From NCBI RefSeq assembly GCF_014270065.1, contig NZ_JACNME010000002.1:186001-250000 (forward strand): a stretch of 64,000 nt of DNA, read 5' to 3'. Under the pieces are notes generated by a model. The model saw only the letters and a list, made by a program, of their open reading frames with translations. It ran no database searches and was not told the DNA's origin. Positions 8,449 through 16,725 of this stretch are shown one piece after another. How positions within the stretch are numbered: position 1 is the first letter of the stretch; every line of letters begins with the position of its first letter. The position numbers were made by a program, and so were the translations under genes. The stretch is from Quadrisphaera sp. RL12-1S. Its GTDB lineage: Bacteria > Actinomycetota > Actinomycetes > Actinomycetales > Quadrisphaeraceae.

Positions 8449-11400
8449 ATGACGACGACGACCGCACCCTCGAGCAGCACCACCCCTGCACCGCAGGTGC
8501 GCGTGGAGGACGTCTCAGCGCTGGTCAGCCGCTGGCTGGACGAGGCCGCAGCGCACCCCCTCAAGGGCGCTGAGGCCCGCGCCGCGGCGCAGCTGGCCGG
8601 GCTGCTGCGCGACCCCGACGGGCTCGCGTTCGCCACCGGGTTCGTCGACGGTGTGGTCCGCCCCGAGGACCCGGCCGCCGGCGCCGCCGTGCTGCACCGC
8701 CTCGCCCAGCGCCCGCCGGCGTTCCTCTCCCCGGCCCTGCGCTCGGCCGTGAAGGCCGGAGGCGCGCTCGGGCCGGTGGTGCCCGGCGTCGTCGTCCCGG
8801 CCGCCAAGCGGGCCCTGCGGGAGATGGTGGGCCACCTCGTGGTCGACGCCACCGACGCCAAGCTGGGCAGGTCGCTGCAGCGCATCCGGCGCGCCGGGGA
8901 CGAAGCGGCCCCCGTGCGCCTCAACCTCAACCTCCTCGGGGAGGCCGTGCTCGGCGGGCGCGAGGCGGACCGCCGCCTGGCCGGGCTGCGCCGCCTCGTG
9001 GAGCGCCCCGACGTCGACTACGTCTCGGTGAAGACCTCCGCCGTGGTCGGCCCGCACGCGCCGTGGGGGTTCGACGAGGACGTCGAGCACGTCGTCCAGC
9101 GGCTGGCCCCGCTCTACGAGACCGCCGCGCGCACCAGCGACGGCCCGACGTCCCGACCGACCTTCCTGAACCTCGACATGGAGGAGTACAAGGACCTCGA
9201 CCTCACCCTGGAGGTCTTCACGCGCCTGCTCGACCGGCCGTCCCTGCGCGGCTACGAGGCCGGGATCGTGCTGCAGGCCTACCTGCCCGACGCGCTCGCC
9301 GCCATGCAGCGGCTGCAGTCGTGGGCGGCCCGGCGGGTGGCCGCCGGGGGCGCTCCGATCAAGGTGCGCCTGGTCAAGGGCGCCAACCTCTCCATGGAGC
9401 GCGTCGACGCCGACGTCCACGGCTGGCCGCTGGCCACCTGGGACTCCAAGGCCGCCTCCGACGCCCACTACAAGCGGGTGCTCGACTGGGCGCTCACCCC
9501 CGAGCGCACCGCCAACGTCAGGCTCGGCGTGGCCGGGCACAACCTCTTCGACATCGCCCACGCGTGGCTGCTCGCCGGGGCGCGCGGTGCCCGCGACGGC
9601 ATGGAGGTGGAGATGCTGCTCGGCATGGCCGCCGGGCAGGCCGCCGCGGTGCGCCGCGAGACGGGCTCGCTGCTGCTCTACACGCCCGTGGTGCACCCGG
9701 CCGAGTTCGACGTCGCCATCGCCTACCTCGTGCGCCGCCTGGAGGAGGTCGCCAGCCCCGACAACTTCATGTCGGCCATCACCGAGATCACGCCGTCCTC
9801 GCCGCTGTTCGCCCGCGAGCTGGCACGCCACGAGGAGTCGCTGCAGCTGCTGGCCACCTGGCGCGAGGAGGCGCTCGCGGAGCGCGGCGACGCCGACGCG
9901 CCGCCTCCGGCGCACCGCCGCTACGACGTGCCGTCGGACCGGTACCTCGCACTGCCCCACGCGCCGGGGGAGGAGGGCCGCCCCTTCGTCAACACCCCCG
10001 ACTCCGACCCGGCCGTCGAGGGCCACCGCGCCTGGGTGCGCGCCGCGCTCGCCCGGGCCGTCACGTCGCGCGCCGGGACCACCGGCCGCTTCAGCGCGGC
10101 CGGCTCCCTGGTCGACGGTGCTGACGGTGAGGAGCTGCTCGACGACCTCCTCGCCCGCACCGCCGCCGCCGGCGAGGCGTGGGGACGCCGCCCCGCGCAC
10201 GAGCGGGCCGCGGTGCTGCACGCCGCGGGCCGCGCGCTGGAGGCGCGCCGCGCCGAGCTGCTCGAGGTGATGGCGTCGGAGGCCGGCAAGACCGCCGACC
10301 AGGCCGACCCGGAGGTCTCCGAGGCCGTCGACTTCGCCCACTACTACGCGGACGCGGCCCTGGAGCTGGCCGCGGTCGAGGCCCGCGACGGCGTCCGGGC
10401 CGTGCCCGCGCGGCTCACGCTGGTGACCCCGCCGTGGAACTTCCCCGTGGCGATCCCCGCCGGAGGCGTGCTCGCGGCGCTGGCGGCGGGCTCCGCCGTC
10501 GTCCTCAAGCCCGCCGAGCCCGTCCAGCGCTGCGGCGCGGTGCTCGCCGAGGCCATCGCCTCCGCGCTCGCGGAGGTCGGGGGCCCCGACGCCGCAGCCG
10601 CGCTGCGCGTGGTCACCGTCGACGAGGGTGGGCTAGGCCGACAGCTCGTGAGCTCGCCGCGGGTGGACCGCGTCATCCTCACCGGTGCGTACGCCACCGC
10701 CGAGCTGTTCCGCACCTTCCGCGCCGACCTGCCGCTGCTGGCGGAGACGTCGGGCAAGAACGCGATGATCGTCACGCCGTCGGCCGACCTCGACCTCGCC
10801 GCGCGCGACGTGGTCGCCTCGGCGTTCGGGCACGCGGGGCAGAAGTGCTCCGCCGCATCGCTCGTCGTGCTCGTCGGGTCGGTGGCCACCTCGCGGCGCT
10901 TCCACGACCAGCTCGTCGACGCGGCGTCGTCGCTCGTGGTCGGCGCCCCGTGGGACCCGCGCACGCAGGTCGGGCCGGTCATCGAGCGGCCGCAGCCCGG
11001 ATCGGCGCTGCACTGGGGGCTCACCGAGCTGGAGCCCGGGCAGCACTGGGCCCTCGCGCCCCGCGCCCTCCCCGCTCCGGCTGACGCGCCGACGCTGGAG
11101 GGCCGGCTGTGGACGCCGGGCATCCGCTCCGGCGTGACCCGCGGCTCGAGGTACCACAGCACCGAGGTGTTCGGGCCGGTGCTCGGCGTCATGACGGCGC
11201 GCACGCTGGACGAGGCGATCGACGTCGTCAACGACGTTGACTACGGCCTCACCTCCGGCATCCACTCCCTCGACGCCGGCGAGCTGCGCCGCTGGGCCTC
11301 GCGGATCCAGGCGGGCAACCTCTACGTCAACCGCGGCACCACCGGCGCGATCGTGCAGCGCCAGCCGTTCGGCGGGTGGAAGCGCTCCGCCGTCGGCGCC

Positions 11401-12018
11401 GGTACCAAGGCGGGCGGGCCGTCGTACCTGCTGGGCCTGACGCGGTGGGAGCGGACGGACGCGCTGGAGGGGGCGGCGTTCCTGGAGTGCGCCGCCGCCT
11501 CCGACGCCGCCGCGTGGGAGTCCCTCCTCGGCACCCCGCAGGACCCGAGCGGGCTGGTGTCGGAGCGCAACTGGCTGCGCCACGTGCCGACGCCGATCAC
11601 CGTGCGCGCCGTCTCCGGTGCCTCCCCGGTGGACGTCGAGCGCGTGCTCGCCGCGGCCGCTCGGACCGGGGCACGCGTCGAGGTGTCGCTGGCTGCGCCG
11701 CTGCCGTGCGCCCCCACCGCGGTCATCGAGGACGACGACGCCTGGCTGGCGCGCGCCGCCCGTGACAGCCAGGGGCCGGCGCCATCGCTGAGCCGGGTGC
11801 GACTCGTCGGTCCGGCTGGTGACGCCTCCGGCGCGGCTGCGGCGGCCACCGCGCTCGCGCAGGCCACCGGCGGTCGCCCGGACCTCGCCGTGTGGCACGG
11901 CCAGGTCACCGCGTCCGGCCGGCTGGAGCTGCTGCCGTTCCTGCGCGAGCAGGCCGTCAGCGCCACCGCCCACCGCTTCGGCACGCCGTCGACCCTCGTC
12001 GACGGCCTGCTGTCCTGA
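8449..12018 (+). CDS. putA: Bifunctional proline dehydrogenase / L-glutamate gamma-semialdehyde dehydrogenase
   Basis: A 1189-residue PutA that oxidises proline to glutamate through P5C. Residues about 20-470 form the FAD-dependent PRODH barrel (VDYVSVKTSAV, FLNLDMEEYKDLDLT, RLVKGANLSMER). Residues about 530-1010 are the aldehyde dehydrogenase, with PPWNFPVAIPAGG, glutamate near 766 in LAETSGKNAMIV and the catalytic cysteine near 800 in GHAGQKCSAASLV. A roughly 170-residue C-terminal tail follows. There is no N-terminal DNA-binding ribbon-helix-helix, so unlike the enterobacterial enzyme it is not its own repressor; the divergent LysR is the candidate regulator. ATG 8449 is used, with a CAGACT hexamer six bases upstream. 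A perfect 18-bp terminator hairpin follows the stop. Confidence 0.95.
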   Translation: MTTTTAPSSSTTPAPQVRVEDVSALVSRWLDEAAAHPLKGAEARAAAQLAGLLRDPDGLAFATGFVDGVVRPEDPAAGAAVLHRLAQRPPAFLSPALRSAVKAGGALGPVVPGVVVPAAKRALREMVGHLVVDATDAKLGRSLQRIRRAGDEAAPVRLNLNLLGEAVLGGREADRRLAGLRRLVERPDVDYVSVKTSAVVGPHAPWGFDEDVEHVVQRLAPLYETAARTSDGPTSRPTFLNLDMEEYKDLDLTLEVFTRLLDRPSLRGYEAGIVLQAYLPDALAAMQRLQSWAARRVAAGGAPIKVRLVKGANLSMERVDADVHGWPLATWDSKAASDAHYKRVLDWALTPERTANVRLGVAGHNLFDIAHAWLLAGARGARDGMEVEMLLGMAAGQAAAVRRETGSLLLYTPVVHPAEFDVAIAYLVRRLEEVASPDNFMSAITEITPSSPLFARELARHEESLQLLATWREEALAERGDADAPPPAHRRYDVPSDRYLALPHAPGEEGRPFVNTPDSDPAVEGHRAWVRAALARAVTSRAGTTGRFSAAGSLVDGADGEELLDDLLARTAAAGEAWGRRPAHERAAVLHAAGRALEARRAELLEVMASEAGKTADQADPEVSEAVDFAHYYADAALELAAVEARDGVRAVPARLTLVTPPWNFPVAIPAGGVLAALAAGSAVVLKPAEPVQRCGAVLAEAIASALAEVGGPDAAAALRVVTVDEGGLGRQLVSSPRVDRVILTGAYATAELFRTFRADLPLLAETSGKNAMIVTPSADLDLAARDVVASAFGHAGQKCSAASLVVLVGSVATSRRFHDQLVDAASSLVVGAPWDPRTQVGPVIERPQPGSALHWGLTELEPGQHWALAPRALPAPADAPTLEGRLWTPGIRSGVTRGSRYHSTEVFGPVLGVMTARTLDEAIDVVNDVDYGLTSGIHSLDAGELRRWASRIQAGNLYVNRGTTGAIVQRQPFGGWKRSAVGAGTKAGGPSYLLGLTRWERTDALEGAAFLECAAASDAAAWESLLGTPQDPSGLVSERNWLRHVPTPITVRAVSGASPVDVERVLAAAARTGARVEVSLAAPLPCAPTAVIEDDDAWLARAARDSQGPAPSLSRVRLVGPAGDASGAAAAATALAQATGGRPDLAVWHGQVTASGRLELLPFLREQAVSATAHRFGTPSTLVDGLLS

Positions 12019-12020
12019 CC

Positions 12021-12064
12021 GCTCGTCCGGTGCTGCGCGAGCGGGGGCGCAGCACCGGACGAGC
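12021..12064 (+). terminator. Strong intrinsic terminator of putA
   Basis: Perfect 18-bp stem: left arm 12021-12038 starts GCTCGTCCGG, right arm 12047-12064 ends CCGGACGAGC, with an 8-base loop. It begins two bases after the putA TGA and is followed by TCTCCTT rather than a long U run, as is common in high-GC actinobacteria. Confidence 0.85.
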
Positions 12065-12255
12065 TCTCCTTCCCCGCACGATCAAGCACCTGCGCGCCAC
12101 TACCGGCACTGGTCGTGGCGGAGGACGGGGCGCCACCAGGGTCCGCCGGGCGACGTCCTCAGGAGCGCGCCGTCTCGGCTGCATGATCGTGCGAGGGGGT
12201 GGGGGCGTGGGCGCTCCAGCCGAGCTGTCGGGGTGCCGCCCCCTCCCGCCGCGCC

Positions 12256-12261
12256 TACGGT
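12256..12261 (+). promoter_or_regulatory. -10 element TACGGT, leaderless start of aldo/keto reductase
   Basis: TACGGT ends six bases before ATG 12268, so transcription would start at or next to the A of the start codon. There is no Shine-Dalgarno sequence between them. Confidence 0.5.
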
Positions 12262-12267
12262 CGAGCG

Positions 12268-13128
12268 ATGCCCCTCGAGTTCGGAACCACCGTCCCCTTC
12301 ATCACGCTCAACGACGGCGTGCAGATCCCGCAGGTCGGCCTCGGCGTCTTCCAGGTCGCTCCCGAGAAGACCGACGAGACCGTGCTGGAGGCCCTGTCCG
12401 CCGGGTACCGCCACATCGACACCGCCGCCGGGTACCGCAACGAGGCCGGCGTCGGTGACGCGCTGCGCACAGCGCAGAGCAGCCTCGGCCTGACCCACGA
12501 GGACGTCTTCGTCACCACCAAGCTCGCCAACGCCGAGCGCGCCGGCGGCCGCGACGCCGCGCTCGCGGCCTTCGACGACTCGATGTCCAAGCTGCAGCTG
12601 GAGCGCCTCGACCTGTGGCTCATCCACTGGCCCGGCTCGGACCAGCAGACGTTCGTGGAGGTGTGGAAGACCTTCGCCGAGCTCAAGGAGGCCGGCCGCA
12701 TCCGCTCCATCGGCGTCTCCAACTTCCAGAAGACCCACCTGCGGGCGCTCTTCGACGAGACCGGCGTGGTGCCCTCGGTGAACCAGGTGGAGCTGCACCC
12801 GTGGATGCAGCAGGAGGACCTGCGCGCCTTCCACGCCGAGCACGGCATCGCCACCGAGGCGTGGAGCCCGATCGGCCAGGGCGGTGACCTGCTCGCCGAC
12901 GAGACCATCGGCACGATCGCCGCCGCGCACGGCAAGGAGCCCGCCCAGGTGGTGCTGCGCTGGCACCTGCAGCTGGGGAACATCGTCATCCCGAAGTCGG
13001 TGACGCCCTCGCGCATCCGCTCCAACATCGACCTCTTCGGCTTCGAGCTGACCGACGACGACATGGCCGCCATCGCCGGGCTCGAGCGCGGCCAGCGCCT
13101 CGGCCCGGACCCCGACGTCTTCGGCTGA
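12268..13128 (+). CDS. Aldo/keto reductase
   Basis: A 286-residue single-domain AKR, close to the AKR5/2,5-diketo-gluconate-reductase type. The catalytic tetrad is visible: Asp in RHIDTAAGYRNE, Tyr in the same motif, Lys in FVTTKLAN and His in DLWLIHWPG. NADPH-binding residues are represented by IPKSVTPSRIRSN near residue 235, and the family signature GRIRSIGVSNF is intact. It would reduce aldehydes or ketones with NADPH in the cytoplasm. ATG 12268 is favoured by a TACGGT -10 six bases upstream. The gene stands alone between the putA terminator and the hairpins that follow; the substrate is unknown. Confidence 0.93.
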   Translation: MPLEFGTTVPFITLNDGVQIPQVGLGVFQVAPEKTDETVLEALSAGYRHIDTAAGYRNEAGVGDALRTAQSSLGLTHEDVFVTTKLANAERAGGRDAALAAFDDSMSKLQLERLDLWLIHWPGSDQQTFVEVWKTFAELKEAGRIRSIGVSNFQKTHLRALFDETGVVPSVNQVELHPWMQQEDLRAFHAEHGIATEAWSPIGQGGDLLADETIGTIAAAHGKEPAQVVLRWHLQLGNIVIPKSVTPSRIRSNIDLFGFELTDDDMAAIAGLERGQRLGPDPDVFG

Positions 13129-13130
13129 GG

Positions 13131-13327
13131 CTCGAGAACGCCGTCCAGGACGCGCGGGACCCGCGCGTCCTGGACGGGTTCTGGGCCGCGGCGCTCGGCG
13201 CCGACATCGTCAGCGCGGCGGGCCTGCGCTCGACGACGTCGGACAGGGCGACGACGGCCCCTGGACCGTCTTCGCCGACCCGTCGGGCGACGAGCTCTGC
13301 GTGCTGCCTCCCTCGCCGCCGTCCTGA
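13131..13327 (+). pseudogene. Remnant of a VOC/glyoxalase-like gene
   Basis: Two pieces of a VOC-superfamily protein survive in different frames. From 13131 one frame reads NAVQDARDPRVLDGFWAAALG, like the start of a VOC domain (DP..L..FWAAALG). From 13250 another reads DDGPWTVFADPSGDELCVLP and ends at TGA 13327, like the usual C terminus (DPEGNEFCVLP). The middle of the roughly 120-residue domain is missing and there is a frame change, so this is decay after an internal deletion. There is no start codon or ribosome-binding site. A perfect hairpin is embedded at 13141-13177. Confidence 0.6.
13141..13177 (+). terminator. Perfect 17-bp hairpin after the aldo/keto reductase
   Basis: Left arm 13141-13157 begins CCGTCCAGGAC, right arm 13161-13177 ends GTCCTGGACGG, with a 3-base loop. 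It starts 12 bases after the aldo/keto reductase stop and probably terminates it, although it lies inside the VOC remnant. Confidence 0.65.
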
Positions 13328-13350
13328 GGCGGCCCCAGGCCCTCCGTGGG

Positions 13351-13434
13351 TGCAGAAGACGCCCCGTGGATGCAGAAGACGCCCCATCGGTCTGGCCGAT
13401 GGGGCGTCTTCTGCACGGAAGGGGCGTCTTCTGC
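13351..13434. repeat. Four copies of GCAGAAGACGCCCC forming nested inverted repeats
   Basis: The 14-base unit GCAGAAGACGCCCC occurs twice directly (13352-13365 and 13372-13385) and twice inverted (13401-13414 and 13421-13434). The inner pair extends to a perfect 20-bp stem (13371-13390 with 13396-13415) around a TCTGG loop. It sits between the end of the rightward aldo/keto reductase/VOC unit and the end of the leftward DUF808 gene, so it may act as a bidirectional terminator. The duplicated arms also suggest a REP-like palindromic element. No other copy was noticed in the window. Confidence 0.75.
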
Positions 13435-13447
13435 GCCCGGCGGGGCG

Positions 13448-14431
13448 TCAGTGCCCGGCGGCCTTCGCGCCGCGCCGCGGCAGGACGTGCATGACCGCCA
13501 CCACCACCGCGCCGACCACGACGCCCACCAGCGCTGAGAACGCCGTGTTGGTCAGCCACCCGAGCACACCCCCCAGCGCGCCGGTCGCTGCGGCGACGGC
13601 CTCCTCGGCGTGGTGCACCAGGCCGTACGGGCCGTGCCACCCGAGCTCGTCGGTGCCCACGAGCAGGATGTGGCCGCCCACCCAGAGCATCGCCACCACC
13701 CCCACGGTGGACAGCGTCGACAGCACCACCGGCATCGCCTTGACGAGCCCGCGCCCGAGCGCCGCCACCCCGCTCGAGCTGCGCTTCGACAGCGCGAGGC
13801 CGATGTCGTCCATCTTCACGATGAGCCCGACCGCGCCGTACACGAGCACGGTGATGAACACCGCGACGACGGCGAGGATGACCGCCCGCTCCCACAGGGG
13901 CTCCGCGGCGACCTCGTCGAGCGCGATGACCATGATCTCTGCGGAGAGGATGAGGTCGGTGCGCACCGCGGAGGAGACGATCTTCTTCTCGCGCTCGGCC
14001 GGGTCCAGCGCGGCGGCCTCGTCGTCGTCCTGCGCCGCGGCGCCGTGGTCACCGTGCGCGCCGGCACCGCGCCTCTCCTGGACCTTCTCCCAGACCTTCT
14101 CCGCGCCCTCGTAGGACAGGTAGAGCCCGCCCAGCATGAGGATCGGCGTGAGCAGCCAGGGCAGGAACGCGCTCAGCAGCAGCGCCACCGGCAGGATGAT
14201 GAGCAGCTTGTTGCGCAGGGAGCCCTTGGTGATGCGCCAGATGATCGACAGCTCGCGCTGCGGCTCGATGCCCTGCACGTAGCGGGGCGTGACGGCGGCG
14301 TCGTCCACCACCACTCCGGCCGCCTTGGCGCTGGCGCGGCCGGTGGCGGCGGCGACGTCGTCCAGCGAGGCCGCTGACATCCGCACCAGCGCGGCGACGT
14401 CGTCCAGCAGCGCGAACAGCCCGCCGCTCAC
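13448..14431 (-). CDS. DUF808 (YedI-like) multi-pass membrane protein
   Basis: A 327-residue protein of the DUF808/YedI family, full length. The N terminus SGGLFALLDDVAALVRMSAAS and the segment DDVAAATGRASAKAAGVVVDDAAVTP are highly characteristic. Hydrophobic spans occur near residues 80-105, 170-205, 230-255 and 285-310, with a charged loop (HGDHGAAAQDDDEAA) between the first two. The function of the family is unknown; it is an inner-membrane protein. The start is GTG 14431. The upstream deaminase is on the same strand about 80 bp away, and the fourfold inverted repeat lies just past the stop. No regulatory site was identified. Confidence 0.88.
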   Translation of the reverse strand: MSGGLFALLDDVAALVRMSAASLDDVAAATGRASAKAAGVVVDDAAVTPRYVQGIEPQRELSIIWRITKGSLRNKLLIILPVALLLSAFLPWLLTPILMLGGLYLSYEGAEKVWEKVQERRGAGAHGDHGAAAQDDDEAAALDPAEREKKIVSSAVRTDLILSAEIMVIALDEVAAEPLWERAVILAVVAVFITVLVYGAVGLIVKMDDIGLALSKRSSSGVAALGRGLVKAMPVVLSTLSTVGVVAMLWVGGHILLVGTDELGWHGPYGLVHHAEEAVAAATGALGGVLGWLTNTAFSALVGVVVGAVVVAVMHVLPRRGAKAAGH

Positions 14432-14512
14432 CGCAGCACCCCCGCGGCCGGCATGCGGGTCACGGGCGCTGTCACGGGCGTGGGAGCGGGAGGCCGGAGC
14501 ACGAGCGCGAGC

Positions 14513-15028
14513 CTAGGGCTGAGAGGAACCTGGGCGCAGGCTCCGCGCGTGCAGCTCCCGCACGCGGTCTGCCAGCTGCGGCGCCGGACCGTCCACCACC
14601 GCACCCGGCAGCACCGCGGACACCGGCAGCGGGACCACCGCGGACGGGGGTGCCCCCAGCTCCCGCTGCCAGGCCAGCAGCTGGGCGGTGGTGGTGGCGA
14701 CGACGATGCGCCCCAACCCGGCCCACCCGTGCGCCGCCGAGCACATCGGGCAGTGCTCCCCGGACGTGTACGCCGTGGTCGTCGCGCGCTCCTCGGTCGG
14801 CACGTGCGCTCCGGCCCACTGCGCCAGCGCCAGCTCCGGGTGGCGCGTGCCGTCCCCACCGCCCACGCGGTTGCGGTCCTCGAACAGCACCTCCCCGCTC
14901 GCGCTCACCAGCAGCGACCCGAACGGCTCGTCGCCCGCGTCGACGGCCTCCTCGGCGAGGTCCACGCAGCGGGTCAGGTGCGCGAGGTCGCGCTCGTCCA
15001 GGGGCACCCCGCCGAGCCTGCCAGCCAC
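14513..15028 (-). CDS. Nucleoside deaminase (CDA/guanine-deaminase fold)
   Basis: A 171-residue zinc-dependent deaminase. The zinc site is complete: HPE within GTRHPELALAQW supplies His and the catalytic Glu, and EHCPMCSAAHGW supplies the two cysteines. PFGSLLVSASGEVLFEDRN is the usual substrate-loop region. Family members deaminate guanine, cytosine or tRNA adenosine; the separate N-terminal layout DLAHLTRCVDLAEEAVDAGD resembles the guanine/cytosine deaminase branch more than TadA. The start is GTG 15028, supported by GGCGGAG about 10 bases upstream. It is divergent from the small membrane protein and asparaginase, hinting at a nitrogen-salvage neighbourhood, which is inference. Confidence 0.88.
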   Translation of the reverse strand: MAGRLGGVPLDERDLAHLTRCVDLAEEAVDAGDEPFGSLLVSASGEVLFEDRNRVGGGDGTRHPELALAQWAGAHVPTEERATTTAYTSGEHCPMCSAAHGWAGLGRIVVATTTAQLLAWQRELGAPPSAVVPLPVSAVLPGAVVDGPAPQLADRVRELHARSLRPGSSQP

Positions 15029-15081
15029 CCGGCCGACGCGCTCCGCCAGACTGGCCGCCCCCGACGAGCTGGAGGCCCCCC

Positions 15082-15336
15082 TTGGACGACGACGCCCGCC
15101 GCAGCGCCCAGCCCGACCCGCAGTCCGCCCGGCACGACAGCGCGTCCCGGTACGTCGACGCGGTCCCCCAGAGCGTCGACGGCTTCCTCACCACCGCCGC
15201 CGGGGGCACCGACCTGAGCCGCCCGTTCCCCGACCGCCCCCCGCTCGCGCCGCGGTCCGCGTGGAGCGTCGTGGCGCCGCTGCTGCTCGTGGTGGTCGCC
15301 GGAGCCGGCTACCTGGGGTGGCGGGCCCTCTCGTGA
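15082..15336 (+). CDS. Small C-terminally anchored membrane protein
   Basis: An 84-residue ORF starting at TTG 15082, chosen because GGAGG at 15071-15075 sits six bases upstream; longer in-frame versions run over the divergent deaminase. The N-terminal 60 residues are polar (RYVDAVPQSVDGFLTTAA, PFPDRPP) and the C terminus has one hydrophobic span, WSVVAPLLLVVVAGAGYLGW, ending RALS. The protein is probably tail-anchored with a cytoplasmic domain. The TGA overlaps the asparaginase GTG (GTGA), so the two should be translationally coupled. No family recognised. Confidence 0.7.
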   Translation: MDDDARRSAQPDPQSARHDSASRYVDAVPQSVDGFLTTAAGGTDLSRPFPDRPPLAPRSAWSVVAPLLLVVVAGAGYLGWRALS

Positions 15337-16334
15337 CGTCGACCGGCGCCCGGCCGCTGGTGGCGGTGGTGACCACCGGCGGCACCATCGCCAGCACCAC
15401 CGGGGACGACGGCGTCAGCCGCCCCACGCTCTCCGGCGACGGCGTCCTCGGTGACACCGCCCAGCGCGCCGGGGTGGCGGTGCGCGTGGTGGAGGCGCTG
15501 CGGGTCGACTCCTCCACCACCACCCTCGCGCAGGCCGAGCGGGTGCGGGCCGCCGTGGCCGAGGCGCTCACCGACCCGGCGGTGGCCGGCGCGGTGGTCG
15601 TCCACGGCACGGACTCCCTGGAGGAGACGGGGTACCTGCTCGACCTCCACCACGACGACGAGCGCCCCGTGGTGCTCACCGGCTCCCAGCGCACCGCCGA
15701 CGCCCCGGCCTCCGACGCCCCCGCCAACCTCCTCGCCGCGCTGGCCGCCGCCGCGGACCCGGTCCACCGCGGCGCCGGTGTGCTGGTGGCCTTCGGCGGC
15801 GCGCTGCTGCCGGTGGCGGGCACCACCAAGCGCCACACCACCGACCTCGCCGCCTTCGTCCCGCCCGCCGTGCCGCTGCCCCGCCCCGCTCCGCTGCCCC
15901 TGCCGCTCGCCGCGGAGCAGGAGCCCTGGCCGCGGGTGGACGTCGTCGCCGTCGTCCCCGGGGACGACGGCGCCCTGCTGGACGCCGCCCTCGCGCTGGG
16001 AGCGCGCGGCGTGGTGCTGCAGGCGCTCGGCTCGGGCAACGCCACGGCCGCGGTGGTGGCGGCCGTGCGCCGCGCCACCGACGCGGGGGTGCCGGTGGTC
16101 CTCACCACCCGCGTGCCCGACGGGCCCGTGGTGCCCTCCTACGGCGACGGCGGGGGCGGGGCCGACCTCGTGGCCGCCGGAGCCGTGCCGTCGGGCCTGC
16201 TGCGCGCCGGGCAGGCGCGGGTGCTGCTGGCGGTGCTGCTGCGCTCCTCGGGGACCACGGCGCCCGGCGGCACCGACGTGCGCGCGTTGGTGGCGGAGCA
16301 GCTCCGCCTCAGGAGCGGGCCCGCGGCGACCTGA
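15333..16334 (+). CDS. Asparaginase (type I/II family)
   Basis: A 333-residue protein with the bacterial asparaginase fold. The first catalytic threonine motif VVTTGGTIAST is at residues about 11-22, and the second, VVHGTDSLEETGYLLDL, is near residue 90. GTTKRHTTDLAAF resembles the lysine-containing motif, and VVLTGSQRTADAPASDAPANL is the usual helix region. It hydrolyses asparagine to aspartate and ammonia; there is no signal peptide, so it is probably cytoplasmic. GTG 15333 overlaps the preceding small membrane protein by four bases. The C-terminal half is alanine-rich but conserved enough (LQALGSGNATAAVV) to be functional. Confidence 0.92.
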   Translation: MTSTGARPLVAVVTTGGTIASTTGDDGVSRPTLSGDGVLGDTAQRAGVAVRVVEALRVDSSTTTLAQAERVRAAVAEALTDPAVAGAVVVHGTDSLEETGYLLDLHHDDERPVVLTGSQRTADAPASDAPANLLAALAAAADPVHRGAGVLVAFGGALLPVAGTTKRHTTDLAAFVPPAVPLPRPAPLPLPLAAEQEPWPRVDVVAVVPGDDGALLDAALALGARGVVLQALGSGNATAAVVAAVRRATDAGVPVVLTTRVPDGPVVPSYGDGGGGADLVAAGAVPSGLLRAGQARVLLAVLLRSSGTTAPGGTDVRALVAEQLRLRSGPAAT

Positions 16335-16439
16335 CGCGTTCGGCTGATCACCGGCGCGGCCCCTGGTGCCGGGGCGGTCGCCTGCGCCACGATGCGCGGC
16401 GCAGCACCGTCCACGCGTCCTCACACCCGGGGAGATCCC

Positions 16440-16721
16440 ATGTCCCAGCAGCCGGCCCAGTACGGGTACCAGAACGCGCCCGTCCAGCGCCCCACCGAGA
16501 CCATGGCGATCCTGGCCATCATCTTCGCCTTCGTCTTCCCGGTTCTCGGCATCGTCTTCGGCGTCATCGGGCGCAAGAACATCGCCCGCAACGGCAACAA
16601 CGGCCGCGGCCTCGCGACCGCGGGCATGTGGCTGGGCATCGTGTTCACCGTGCTCACGCTCGTCTACATCGTCGTCGTGGTGGCCATCGTGGCCAGCAGC
16701 GGCATGCAGACCGCTCCCTGA
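16440..16721 (+). CDS. DUF4190-domain small membrane protein
   Basis: A 93-residue protein. After a Gln/Tyr/Pro-rich head (MSQQPAQYGYQNAPVQRP) come two hydrophobic spans, AILAIIFAFVFPVLGIVFGV and MWLGIVFTVLTLVYIVVVVA, separated by a polar loop IGRKNIARNGNNGRGLATAG. This is the DUF4190 arrangement, common in actinobacteria and of unknown function. ATG 16440 is preceded by GGGGAGA at a suitable distance. The codon choices in the loop (AAGAAC, AACGGCAACAAC) and Lys/Asn content are lower in GC than the surroundings, as usual for this family. It is separated from asparaginase by 105 bp with no clear terminator. Confidence 0.85.
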   Translation: MSQQPAQYGYQNAPVQRPTETMAILAIIFAFVFPVLGIVFGVIGRKNIARNGNNGRGLATAGMWLGIVFTVLTLVYIVVVVAIVASSGMQTAP

Positions 16722-16725
16722 CGCC

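Noticed and set aside
16335-16439. GCCCC/GGGGC stem after asparaginase as a terminator
   Set aside because: Only five base pairs with a seven-base loop; this is expected by chance at this GC content.
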